Assembly: GCF_900102485.1 (NCBI RefSeq)
Contig: NZ_FNBX01000004.1
Location: 130,083 to 194,082 of the forward strand
Length of the DNA: 64,000 nt
Direction of reading: 5' to 3'
Origin: Desulfovibrio legallii
GTDB lineage: Bacteria; Desulfobacterota; Desulfovibrionia; Desulfovibrionales; Desulfovibrionaceae
Below, in pieces: positions 26,485-34,837 of the stretch. Position numbers and translations under genes: made by a program. The notes beneath the pieces were generated by a model that worked only from the letters and a program-made list of their open reading frames with translations, did no database searches and was not told where the DNA came from. Within the stretch, counting starts at the first letter, position 1. Every line of letters starts with the position of its first letter.

Positions 26485-27791
26485 GCGTCCGCATAGCCAC
26501 CAGTCTGCGCGGCGGCATGCGCGCCCTGGCCAGCCAGGGGATTTTCGCCACAGATTGTTACGACCAGCTCCATGCGCTGGTGCTCCGCCGCCTGGGAGAG
26601 GAACACGCAGCGCTGCTGGCCGAGCCGCAGCACAACACTCAGAACGACAGCGTGGACTGGTACGCCGCGGGCCAGGGCCCGGCCACGCCTCTGGCCGAAC
26701 TGCCGGCGGAGGAAGCCGACGCCCTGCGCGCCAGGGCCGGAGAGCTGGCCCGCGACATCCAGAACCTTGCCGCAGGCCTGACCACGGACGCCCAGGCCCG
26801 TCAGGCTCTGGCCGGACAAATGCTGCGGCTTGCCCTGCAGCACCCGGAATCCGAAGATCTCTGGCGGGTGGACGGCCGTCCTGTGCTCATCAACTGGGGC
26901 TTTGCGCCCGGCAGCGGCAGCGCCCAGCCCCAGGATCTGACCCGTCTGGGCCCCGCCGCGCCCCCGCCTCTCGCGGCCGCAACGCCCGCAGCGGCCGCCG
27001 CCGCTCCCGGCTGCCTGCCCTGGCTGCTGCCCTTGCTTCTGCTGCTTTTGCTGCTCTGGCTGTTGGGCGCGGCCCTGGGCCTTTTGCCCTCGCCTCTGCC
27101 CGCGGGCTGCACGCCCACAGACCGCACGGCCCTCACGGCGGAAGAGCAAAAAAGCGCCGCGCTGGACGACGAGCTCGCCCTGCTCTGGCGGCAGCTGCAG
27201 GAACGCGCGGCCCAGTGCAGGCCCGTCACGCCCCCGGTTGCGGCAAAAACGCCGGAGCCCAAAGCGCCGGAGCCGGAAGTGGTCACGCCCTTCTTTGGTG
27301 AAACGCCGGAAACGCCGCCGGAACCCGTCAAGCCCAAGGAACAGCCCAAGCCCAAGCCGCAGCCCAAGGAAACCCCCAAGCCCGTGGAGCAGCCCAAGCC
27401 GCAGAAAAAAAAGAATGAGGATCTGACCATCCCGCAGGACGCGGCCAAAAAGAAGGATCTGAGCTTCCTTGAAGGCTGCTGGAGCAGCGAAACAGGCCTC
27501 TATTCCCACCCGTCCAACGAACCCATCGTGGCGGAGTACTGCTTCGACAAAAGTGGCAAGGGCCGCCGCTTTGTGCGCGAGCGTAACGGGCAGGTCTGCA
27601 GCGGCACGGCCACGGCGCGCTTCCAGGGCAGCAACCTGCAGTTCGAATCGGGCCAGGCCCGCTGCCCGCGCGGCGGCACCTATGTGCCGCAGAAGGTGGA
27701 GTGCACGGGCAGCGAAAACAGCACCCAGTGCAAAGGCAAAGAACTGGGCGGGGCCAACCTCAAGTGGAACGCCCGCTTCAAAAGGAAGTAG
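26481..27791 (+). CDS. Transmembrane protein with Pro/Lys linker and cysteine-rich C-terminal domain (SrfA position)
   Basis: 436 residues. Residues 1-135 are helical and cytoplasmic by prediction, with no recognised domain. One membrane helix spans about 178-202. A Pro/Lys-rich linker like that of TonB follows (about 270-312, repeats of PKP), then a C-terminal domain (about 325-436) with six cysteines spaced as for disulfides (EGCW, EYCF, QVCSG, ARCP, VECTG, TQCKG). It precedes the SrfB-like gene, the place occupied by SrfA in SrfABC loci, but I could not confirm homology to SrfA. The linker suggests that the outer domain reaches across the periplasm. Confidence 0.65.
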   Translation: MSVRIATSLRGGMRALASQGIFATDCYDQLHALVLRRLGEEHAALLAEPQHNTQNDSVDWYAAGQGPATPLAELPAEEADALRARAGELARDIQNLAAGLTTDAQARQALAGQMLRLALQHPESEDLWRVDGRPVLINWGFAPGSGSAQPQDLTRLGPAAPPPLAAATPAAAAAAPGCLPWLLPLLLLLLLLWLLGAALGLLPSPLPAGCTPTDRTALTAEEQKSAALDDELALLWRQLQERAAQCRPVTPPVAAKTPEPKAPEPEVVTPFFGETPETPPEPVKPKEQPKPKPQPKETPKPVEQPKPQKKKNEDLTIPQDAAKKKDLSFLEGCWSSETGLYSHPSNEPIVAEYCFDKSGKGRRFVRERNGQVCSGTATARFQGSNLQFESGQARCPRGGTYVPQKVECTGSENSTQCKGKELGGANLKWNARFKRK

Positions 27792-27792
27792 C

Positions 27793-30700
27793 ATGGACGC
27801 CATTCCCCGGTACCTTTCCCCGGTCAGCATCATCCCTGGCGGCTGCCCGCAGTTTCTGGATTTTGAACTGCCCCTTGCCGACCTGAAATCACTGACGCGG
27901 CAGTTTTACGAAGAAGTACGCGCGCCGGAACCCGGCGCTCCGGAGGCCCCGGAGGCCCATCGCTACCAGCACCTGCTGCGCTGCCTGCGACCGGCGACGG
28001 CGGACCCCGATCAGGCCGAAGCCTACCTGGATATGCTCACCGGGCGCCCCTATGCCGTCCCCGGCGAGTATGAAGACAGGGTATACGCCAAAAACGCGCT
28101 TAAAGAGCTGGACCTCTGGGCAGGCCAGTGGCTGCCCGTGCCTTTTCTGCGCACCCTGGACCAGTTCTGGCCGGACGGCGGCAAGCGCTTTGAGTATGGC
28201 CCCTCCAACTGGGCGCGGGCCCGGATTACGCAATCCGCGCGGCGGCCCCAGATGGCGCGCGTGGTGCTGCTTTTTGACACCACGGTGGAAGACAGGCCGG
28301 GACAGGGCGAGCAGTACCACGCCCTCTCGCCCCAGGACGTGACGGACCACGGGCACTTTATGCTGGCCCACCAGGTGCGCGACAATTCCTGGTTTCTCAA
28401 CGCGCCATGGGTGGACGAGTGGCTGGCTGGCCTCTACGATGCCCTGCGGCAGGCCGAGTATGCCCGCTCCAGAAAGCACGGCTCCTGGCGGGACGACACC
28501 CCCAACGTGCTGGAACACCTGGCCTCCTACCTTACCTGGCTGGAGATCCTACGCCGTGCCTGCGGGGAGCTGGCCGTACAGGTCATCAATCCGGACCGGG
28601 ACACCCCTGTGGACGTGGACCTGGTGCTGGACATCGGCAATTCGCGCACCACGGGCATCCTGGTGGAAACCCTGCCCCAGCGCGTCACCAACCTCAACGA
28701 CAGTTATCTGCTGGAGCTACGCGACCTGAGCGAGCCCGAAAACGTCTACGCCGAGCCCTTTGAAACCCGCGTGGAGTTTGTGGACGCCCAGTTCGGCAAC
28801 GACGCCCTCTCCCGCCGTTCCGGCCGCCAAACGCCCGCCTTCGCCTGGCCTTCGGCCGTGCGCATCGGGCCGGAAGCCGCCCGCCTGGCGGCCCAGGCCG
28901 TATGCGCGGAAGGGGCCACGGGCATGTCCAGCCCCAAGCGCTATCTCTGGGACGAACGCCCCTGGCTGCAGAGCTGGCGCTACAATACCGGCGGCCGGGC
29001 CGAGCCCATGGTCAGCCGCGGGCTCTTTCCCCGGCAGCTCAACCCCCTGGGCACGCCCCTGGCCTGCTTCGGCGACCCCCTGTTCAGAAAAAGTCCGGCC
29101 CTGAAAAAGCAGCAGGCCGAACCCATCTTTGAATCCCTGTTCACCCGCTCCTCGCTCATGCTCTTTATGCTGGGCGAAATTCTCACCCAGGCCCTGGTCA
29201 CCATCAATTCTCCCACTACCCGCTCCCGGCGGGAACAGCCCAATCTGCCCCGGCGGCTGCGGCGGCTTATCTTTACCGTGCCCACGGCCATGCCCGTGGC
29301 GGAAAAGCGCATCTTCCGCCGCTGGGTTACCTGGGCCGTGCGGGTTGTCTGGCAGGCCCTGGGCTGGGGCCAGTGGTACGCGGCCAAGCCCGCAGCCGCG
29401 GCCAGGGGCGACTACCGCCAGAGCCCGCAGGTGCGTTGCGACTGGGATGAGGCCAGCTGCTCCCAGCTGGTGCTGCTCTACAACGAGCTGGCCGTCAAGC
29501 AGCACGGCGATGCCCACCACCTCTTCCGCCTCCTGGGCAAGCCCCGCGCGGCTTACGGCAACCGGCCCTGCGTGCGTCTGGCCTCCATCGACATCGGCGG
29601 CGGCACCACAGACCTTTCCATCACCACCTTTGAGCTGTCCAGCGGCGAGGGCGACACCCCCCGCATCGTGCCGCATACGGAGTTCCGGGACGGCTTCAAC
29701 ATCGCCGGGGATGAAGTGCTGCGCGAGGTGGTGGTCAACCACGTCATCCCGGCCATCGGCAAGGCGCTGGAGGCCCACGGCCTGACGGACCCCCGCGCCC
29801 TGCTGGGGCAGCTTTTCGGCCGGGACGCCATCGGCATGTCGCAGGAGGACCGCAACACCCGCGTCCGCCTGGTGCGGCAGATTGCCGTGCCCGTGGCCCT
29901 GGGCCTGCTGGCCGCCTGCGAAAATCCGGACCTCAGCGGGCTCAACCTCACCTGCCCGCTGGAACGTTTTTTTGAACCCGTCCCCCCTGAAACCACAAGA
30001 GACGCCAAGGCCGGAGCCAACGGGCAAGCAGACAACAGGCCGCTGCCCAACGGACAGCCGCACAGCAACGGTCCGGCCCCTTACGCCGCTGTACCGCCGG
30101 ATGCGGCGCGCGCCCTGGAGGCCGGTCAGGATGGCGCCCGCGAGGGCGACGTCACGGACGACGCCCCCTTTGTGGCCGCGCCCGCAACCCGGCCCCAGAA
30201 GGACACCCTGGAGGCAGTGGAAAAGTTGGTGCAGCGCGCGGCACCCTTCATCCAGAACTTTAACATTCTGGACGTGCCCATCCAGGTCTGCCCGGCCGCA
30301 GTGGCGCACACCATCCGCGCCACCCTGGGCGGCCCCCTCTCCGCCCTCTGCGAGCTGGCGCACCTGTATGACTGCGACGCCCTACTGCTCACCGGGCGGC
30401 CCAGCTCCTGGTCCGCCGTGGTGGATGCGGTGCTGGCCCGCCTGCCCGTACCGCCGGACAGGATCATCCCCATGCGGCGCTACCGTGCGGGAGCCTGGTA
30501 TCCCTTTGCCGACGCCATGGGCCGCATCAGCGACCCCAAAACCACCGTGGTGGTAGGGGCCATCCTCTGCGCCCTGGCCGACGGCCATCTGGAGGGCTTC
30601 TCCTTTGATTCCGCAGCCCTGCGCCTTACCTCCGCCGCCCGCTACATCGGCGAGATGGACATCAACGGCCAGCTGCGCCGGGCCAAGGTCTGGTTCACGG

Positions 30701-31098
30701 TGGACGTGAATAGCAGAGAATGCAGCGAGCACAGCCGCACGGTGGCCTTCAGCGGCCCCCTTTCCATCGGCTACCGGCAACTGGACGCCGAACGCTGGCC
30801 CACTACCCGCTACCTGCTGCTGACCTTTGCGGACGAGGCGGCCCGCGCCCGCGCCGCGGGCCGCCTGCCCTACGCCGTGGAAGTACGCCTGGACGTGGCG
30901 GAAGACGTCTGGGAGGAAGACGCCCCCCCGGCCGTGAACAATGAGGAAAGCCGCAGTGAAGGCGAATGCAGCATCGCGGACATAACGGACAATCAGGGCA
31001 ACCGCGTGAACCCGACCGATCTGGAAATCCGCCTGCAAACCCTTAAACTGGACGAAGGCTACTGGCTGGACACGGGCATCGTGATCGACGCCGGCTAA
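27793..31098 (+). CDS. srfB: SrfB-like protein (Hsp70/actin-like ATPase fold)
   Basis: 1101 residues from the ATG at 27793, with AAGGA 7 nt upstream; the ORF opens earlier but overlaps the previous gene. Two phosphate-binding motifs of the Hsp70/actin superfamily are present: DIGNSRTTG (about 279-287) and DIGGGTTDL (about 599-607). Between and around them are large insertions (for example the Pro/Gln linker near residues 735-780). The family SrfB was named from Salmonella SsrB-regulated genes and is described as a putative virulence factor. No signal peptide, so it is cytoplasmic. A chaperone or assembly ATPase role is inferred from the fold. Confidence 0.75.
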   Translation: MDAIPRYLSPVSIIPGGCPQFLDFELPLADLKSLTRQFYEEVRAPEPGAPEAPEAHRYQHLLRCLRPATADPDQAEAYLDMLTGRPYAVPGEYEDRVYAKNALKELDLWAGQWLPVPFLRTLDQFWPDGGKRFEYGPSNWARARITQSARRPQMARVVLLFDTTVEDRPGQGEQYHALSPQDVTDHGHFMLAHQVRDNSWFLNAPWVDEWLAGLYDALRQAEYARSRKHGSWRDDTPNVLEHLASYLTWLEILRRACGELAVQVINPDRDTPVDVDLVLDIGNSRTTGILVETLPQRVTNLNDSYLLELRDLSEPENVYAEPFETRVEFVDAQFGNDALSRRSGRQTPAFAWPSAVRIGPEAARLAAQAVCAEGATGMSSPKRYLWDERPWLQSWRYNTGGRAEPMVSRGLFPRQLNPLGTPLACFGDPLFRKSPALKKQQAEPIFESLFTRSSLMLFMLGEILTQALVTINSPTTRSRREQPNLPRRLRRLIFTVPTAMPVAEKRIFRRWVTWAVRVVWQALGWGQWYAAKPAAAARGDYRQSPQVRCDWDEASCSQLVLLYNELAVKQHGDAHHLFRLLGKPRAAYGNRPCVRLASIDIGGGTTDLSITTFELSSGEGDTPRIVPHTEFRDGFNIAGDEVLREVVVNHVIPAIGKALEAHGLTDPRALLGQLFGRDAIGMSQEDRNTRVRLVRQIAVPVALGLLAACENPDLSGLNLTCPLERFFEPVPPETTRDAKAGANGQADNRPLPNGQPHSNGPAPYAAVPPDAARALEAGQDGAREGDVTDDAPFVAAPATRPQKDTLEAVEKLVQRAAPFIQNFNILDVPIQVCPAAVAHTIRATLGGPLSALCELAHLYDCDALLLTGRPSSWSAVVDAVLARLPVPPDRIIPMRRYRAGAWYPFADAMGRISDPKTTVVVGAILCALADGHLEGFSFDSAALRLTSAARYIGEMDINGQLRRAKVWFTVDVNSRECSEHSRTVAFSGPLSIGYRQLDAERWPTTRYLLLTFADEAARARAAGRLPYAVEVRLDVAEDVWEEDAPPAVNNEESRSEGECSIADITDNQGNRVNPTDLEIRLQTLKLDEGYWLDTGIVIDAG

Positions 31099-31111
31099 CA
31101 TGGGGAACGAC

Positions 31112-33730
31112 ATGCAACAGCAGGATAGCGAACTGGCGCGGCACTGCCGCCAACTGGCTGAATCCGCCCGGCAAGCCGGAACCTGGCTTGCGGATAACGC
31201 CGCCCTGGTGGGCGGCGAACGCGCGGCTCTGCAAAAGGACACCCGCCAGGCGGCCCGCTTTTTCGGCAAGTGCGAGCAGGCGGCCCTGCGCAAAATGTGC
31301 GTGGGCGTCTTTGGCCCCAGCCAATCGGGCAAGTCCTACCTCATCTCCGCTCTGGCCAGCAACGCCGCAGGCGTTCTGCTGGCCGACTTTCACGGAGAGG
31401 CCCACGACTTCATCAAAGAAATAAACCCGGAAGGCGGCAAGGAATCCACAGGGCTCGTCACCCGCTTTACCACCACCCCGCCTCCCGGCGTCAGCGTGGA
31501 TTATCCCATCCGCCTGCGCCTGCTCTCTGAAACGGACGTGGCCCGCGTGCTGGCCAATACCTACTATGCCGACTGCGACCACAAGGACGCCCCCGACGCC
31601 GACGCTCTGCGCGCAAGCCTGGAGGCCCTGGCCACCCGCGCCGCCGCCTCTCCCCTGCCCGGCGGGCTGAGCGACGACGACGTGGAAGAGCTCCGGGACT
31701 ATGTGCAGAAGAATTTCGCCTCCCGTCCGCGCGTGCAGCTGCTCCAGAACGGCTACTGGGCGCGGGCCGTGGAGCTTGCCCCCCGGCTGGATCTGGACGG
31801 CCGCGCCGCGCTGCTGGGCCTGATCTGGGACAACGTGCCGCAGTTCCAGGCGGTTTATCTGGAGCTCTGTGCAGCCCTGCACGGGCTCGGCAACCCCGCA
31901 GAAGCCTTCTGCCCGCGCGAGGCTCTTATCCCGCGTGAAAACAGCATTATCGACGTGGCCCGTCTGCACGGCCTGGGCGCGCCCGCCGGGGACGATACCC
32001 TGTCCATTGCCACTGCGGAGGGCCGCAGCGCGCGCCTGCCCCGGGCCGTGGTCACGGCCCTCACGGCAGAAATCACCATCTACATGCGCGAAAAGCCAGA
32101 CGATTTCTTTGACTACACCGATCTGCTGGACTTCCCCGGCTACCGGGCGCGCTACAAGTTCACCAATCTGCGCGAAGCCCTGGAAACCAAACGCGAAACC
32201 CTCAAGGAGCTCTTCCTGCGCGGCAAGGTGGCCTATCTTTTTGAACGCTACCGGGAGGAAAAAGAGCTCACCAGCATGCTCCTCTGCATCGGGCCCAGCA
32301 CCCAGGAGGTGCAGGACCTGCCCCAGGCCGTCTATGAATGGATCTGCTCCACCCACGGGGAGCGGCCCGAAATGCGCGCGGGCAAGCCCCCGGCCCTGTT
32401 CTTCGTCCTCACCAAGATGGACATGGAGTTTGAAAAAAAAGCCGGTTCCCCCTCGGTGGAAACCCGCTGGACCACGCGCCTGGAGTCCTCCCTGGTCAAC
32501 TTCTTCGGCCAGATGCACGACTGGCCGCAGAACTGGGACGGCACGCAGCCTTTCAACAACGTTTTTCTGCTGCGCAACCCCAACTTCCTGTGCGAGGCCA
32601 TCTTCACCTACGACCAACGGCGGGAAACCGGCATCCGCCCAGAGCAGCAGGCCTTTGTGGAGGAAGTCCGCCGCGCCTTCCTCCAGTCCCCCCTGGTGCA
32701 GCGCCATGTGGCCCAGCCGGAGGCGGTCTGGCAGGCGGCCATGACCCTCAACGACGGCGGCGTGTCCCTGCTGCGGGAGCGCCTGCGGCCCCTGTGCAAT
32801 CCGGAGCTCAAACGCCGCCAGATCGCCGTAAGCCTTGCGGAACGCTGCGCCCGGCTGCGTACGGCCCTTGCCCCTTTCTACCGCCCTGACGACCGGGAAG
32901 AACTGCGCCGCCAGAAGGAGCAGCTGGCCCGCAGCCTGGCTGTGCTGCTGGCCGGCGTGGCGGAAAAACAGCTCTTCGGCGCTTTTCTGCGCCGCCTCCA
33001 GGTGCGGGACGAAGACCTCTACGAGCTGTGCTGCAACGCCTGGCAGAGCCCGGTTGCGGGTGAGGCCCCGCCCGCCCCGGTGGTGGGCACCCGCGTGGCC
33101 GCCAGCGACATTCTGAGCGATATTTTCGGCGATGCGGCCCCGGCCGCCCCCAAGGAGGAACACGCCGCCCCGGCCAGAGACACGGCAGGCGTATTCGCCG
33201 CCACAGTGCTGGACCATTGGATTGAACGGCTGCGCCAGTTCGGCGGCGGCGCGGAAATCCGCACCCTGTTCGACCTGCCCGCGCGGGAGGTGGACCAGCT
33301 CTGCCATGAGCTCATCCAGGCCGCCGCCCGCTGCCGCCTGCGGGAAACCCTGGAGGCCGAGCTGCGCCGCAACACGGCCTACGGCAACCTGGCCAGGGAA
33401 CGTCAGGTCTGGAAGCAGGTCAGCCTGGCGGCGGACGCCATCAACGCCTTTGTGGACTGGCTGGGCTTTGACCCCCGCAACAAAAGCCGCGCCGAGCGCA
33501 CCCTCCAGCTGGGCGGCAAAGCCGTAAGCCTGTTCGACCCGCCGCCGGACGTCGTGGGCGAGCCCCGCATCGGGGAGCAGGAAGCCCCCTACGACCGCCT
33601 CTGGTATACGGACTGGCTGCGCGCCTTGGTGGCCAACATCCTGGCCAATGTGGATTTTGACGGCCAGCAGAGCGTGAACCCGGAACAAAACAACCGCCTG
33701 CGCGACATTTTGCAGGCTTTCAAGGATTGA
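31112..33730 (+). CDS. srfC: SrfC-like putative virulence factor with GTPase motifs
   Basis: 872 residues from the ATG at 31112, preferred over the ATG at 31100 because GGGGA is placed correctly only for the former. G-domain motifs are in order: G1 GPSQSGKS (about 68-75), G3 DFPG (about 340) and G4 TKMD (about 433). Long helical regions follow, giving the size and layout of a dynamin-like or septin-like large GTPase. SrfC (with SrfB) belongs to a family known from Salmonella and Xenorhabdus loci. It has no signal peptide or obvious TM. It begins within 15 nt of the SrfB stop. Confidence 0.7.
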   Translation: MQQQDSELARHCRQLAESARQAGTWLADNAALVGGERAALQKDTRQAARFFGKCEQAALRKMCVGVFGPSQSGKSYLISALASNAAGVLLADFHGEAHDFIKEINPEGGKESTGLVTRFTTTPPPGVSVDYPIRLRLLSETDVARVLANTYYADCDHKDAPDADALRASLEALATRAAASPLPGGLSDDDVEELRDYVQKNFASRPRVQLLQNGYWARAVELAPRLDLDGRAALLGLIWDNVPQFQAVYLELCAALHGLGNPAEAFCPREALIPRENSIIDVARLHGLGAPAGDDTLSIATAEGRSARLPRAVVTALTAEITIYMREKPDDFFDYTDLLDFPGYRARYKFTNLREALETKRETLKELFLRGKVAYLFERYREEKELTSMLLCIGPSTQEVQDLPQAVYEWICSTHGERPEMRAGKPPALFFVLTKMDMEFEKKAGSPSVETRWTTRLESSLVNFFGQMHDWPQNWDGTQPFNNVFLLRNPNFLCEAIFTYDQRRETGIRPEQQAFVEEVRRAFLQSPLVQRHVAQPEAVWQAAMTLNDGGVSLLRERLRPLCNPELKRRQIAVSLAERCARLRTALAPFYRPDDREELRRQKEQLARSLAVLLAGVAEKQLFGAFLRRLQVRDEDLYELCCNAWQSPVAGEAPPAPVVGTRVAASDILSDIFGDAAPAAPKEEHAAPARDTAGVFAATVLDHWIERLRQFGGGAEIRTLFDLPAREVDQLCHELIQAAARCRLRETLEAELRRNTAYGNLARERQVWKQVSLAADAINAFVDWLGFDPRNKSRAERTLQLGGKAVSLFDPPPDVVGEPRIGEQEAPYDRLWYTDWLRALVANILANVDFDGQQSVNPEQNNRLRDILQAFKD

Positions 33731-33732
33731 GC

Positions 33733-34824
33733 ATGCGCGCCACCATCACTGCCGATGCCAGACGCGGCCCTGGCTACGCCACCATTGTCGTCGCCGAGGC
33801 CCCGGAAAGCGCCGGGCCGGAATTTCTTCTCCGGCGGGCCTCGGACCAGAAAAGCCTGACAACCAGCGGCTGGCAGGAAAACGAAACCCGCCTCAGCCCG
33901 GAGAGCTGGGATCGTCCGGACGCCGCAACCCTGCGCCTGCAGGTGGGCCCCGGCGTGGTGGACGCCCTGGACGACCTGGACGCCTACCGGCTCACCCTTG
34001 CCAATGCCGCGCCCTGCGTGCTGGAGGTGGGGCCGCTGGCGTACTCCCCCATGCGCGGCGGGCACGGTCTGGGCGAGGCCGTTGCCGCGCAGATGCCGGA
34101 AGAGCCGCCCCTGGAGGTTCCGGCCGAAGAACCGGAGGCGCCGGCAACGGAAGGCCTGACCGCGCCGGACGCGCCGCCCCTGGCCCTGGATCCGCAGCCG
34201 CCCGCCCGCAGCCGCGGCCCGTTCCTGCTGCTTCTGGCCCTGCTGCTCCTGGCAGTGCTGGGCTTTGCCCTGTGGTGGTTTGTGCTGCGCACGCCCGCCA
34301 CGCCGCCAATGACAGCCCCCGGCGCCGGCGCAGAGGCCGGAACGGCCGCTGCCCCCCAGACGCCGGGGCAGGACGCCGCAAAGCAAAACGCCGCAACACC
34401 GAATGCTGCGGGCCCAAACGCCGGAGGCCAGACGCCGCCCCAGCAGTCGCCCCTGCGCATGGCCCGAGAGCTGCTGCGCGGCCAGGCCCAGCCGGAGCAA
34501 AGTCTGGAGGCGGCCAAACCCCTGCGCACGGCCCAGGCAAGCCCGGAACAGAGCGACGCTGCCTTCCTGCTGCTGGAAGATGCGGCCCAGAAGGGCAATG
34601 CCGCGGCCATGTATATGGTGGCCCAGTTTTATGACCCGCAAAGCTCCCTGCCGCGCGGCAGTCTGCCCGTGGATCTGACCCAGGCCAAGCGCTGGTATGA
34701 AGCCGCCCTGCAAAAAGGCCAGGCCGAGGCCCGCCCGGCTCTGGAAGCCCTGCGCGCCTATGCCCGGGCACAGGCGGACAAAGGCGACGCCGAAGCCGCC
34801 GCCCTGCTGCAGGGCTGGAAATAA
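33733..34824 (+). CDS. Single-pass membrane protein with C-terminal Sel1-type helical repeats
   Basis: 363 residues from the ATG at 33733, preceded by AAGGA. The N-terminal 120 residues look like a small beta-rich cytoplasmic domain; a Pro/Ala-rich spacer leads to one membrane helix (about 160-182). After a low-complexity Gln/Ala/Pro stretch, the C-terminus (about 275-360) reads as Sel1-like repeats (AAQKGNAAAMYMVAQFYD... AKRWYEAALQKGQAEA). Sel1 repeats bind other proteins, here on the outer face of the membrane. Fifteen nt separate it from the VWA gene start. Confidence 0.7.
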   Translation: MRATITADARRGPGYATIVVAEAPESAGPEFLLRRASDQKSLTTSGWQENETRLSPESWDRPDAATLRLQVGPGVVDALDDLDAYRLTLANAAPCVLEVGPLAYSPMRGGHGLGEAVAAQMPEEPPLEVPAEEPEAPATEGLTAPDAPPLALDPQPPARSRGPFLLLLALLLLAVLGFALWWFVLRTPATPPMTAPGAGAEAGTAAAPQTPGQDAAKQNAATPNAAGPNAGGQTPPQQSPLRMARELLRGQAQPEQSLEAAKPLRTAQASPEQSDAAFLLLEDAAQKGNAAAMYMVAQFYDPQSSLPRGSLPVDLTQAKRWYEAALQKGQAEARPALEALRAYARAQADKGDAEAAALLQGWK

Positions 34825-34837
34825 GCGAGGAAACGCC

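Noticed and set aside
31043..33688. Minus-strand 881-codon frame opposite SrfC-like gene
   Set aside because: Antisense shadow; the plus strand has GTPase motifs and good ribosome sites.
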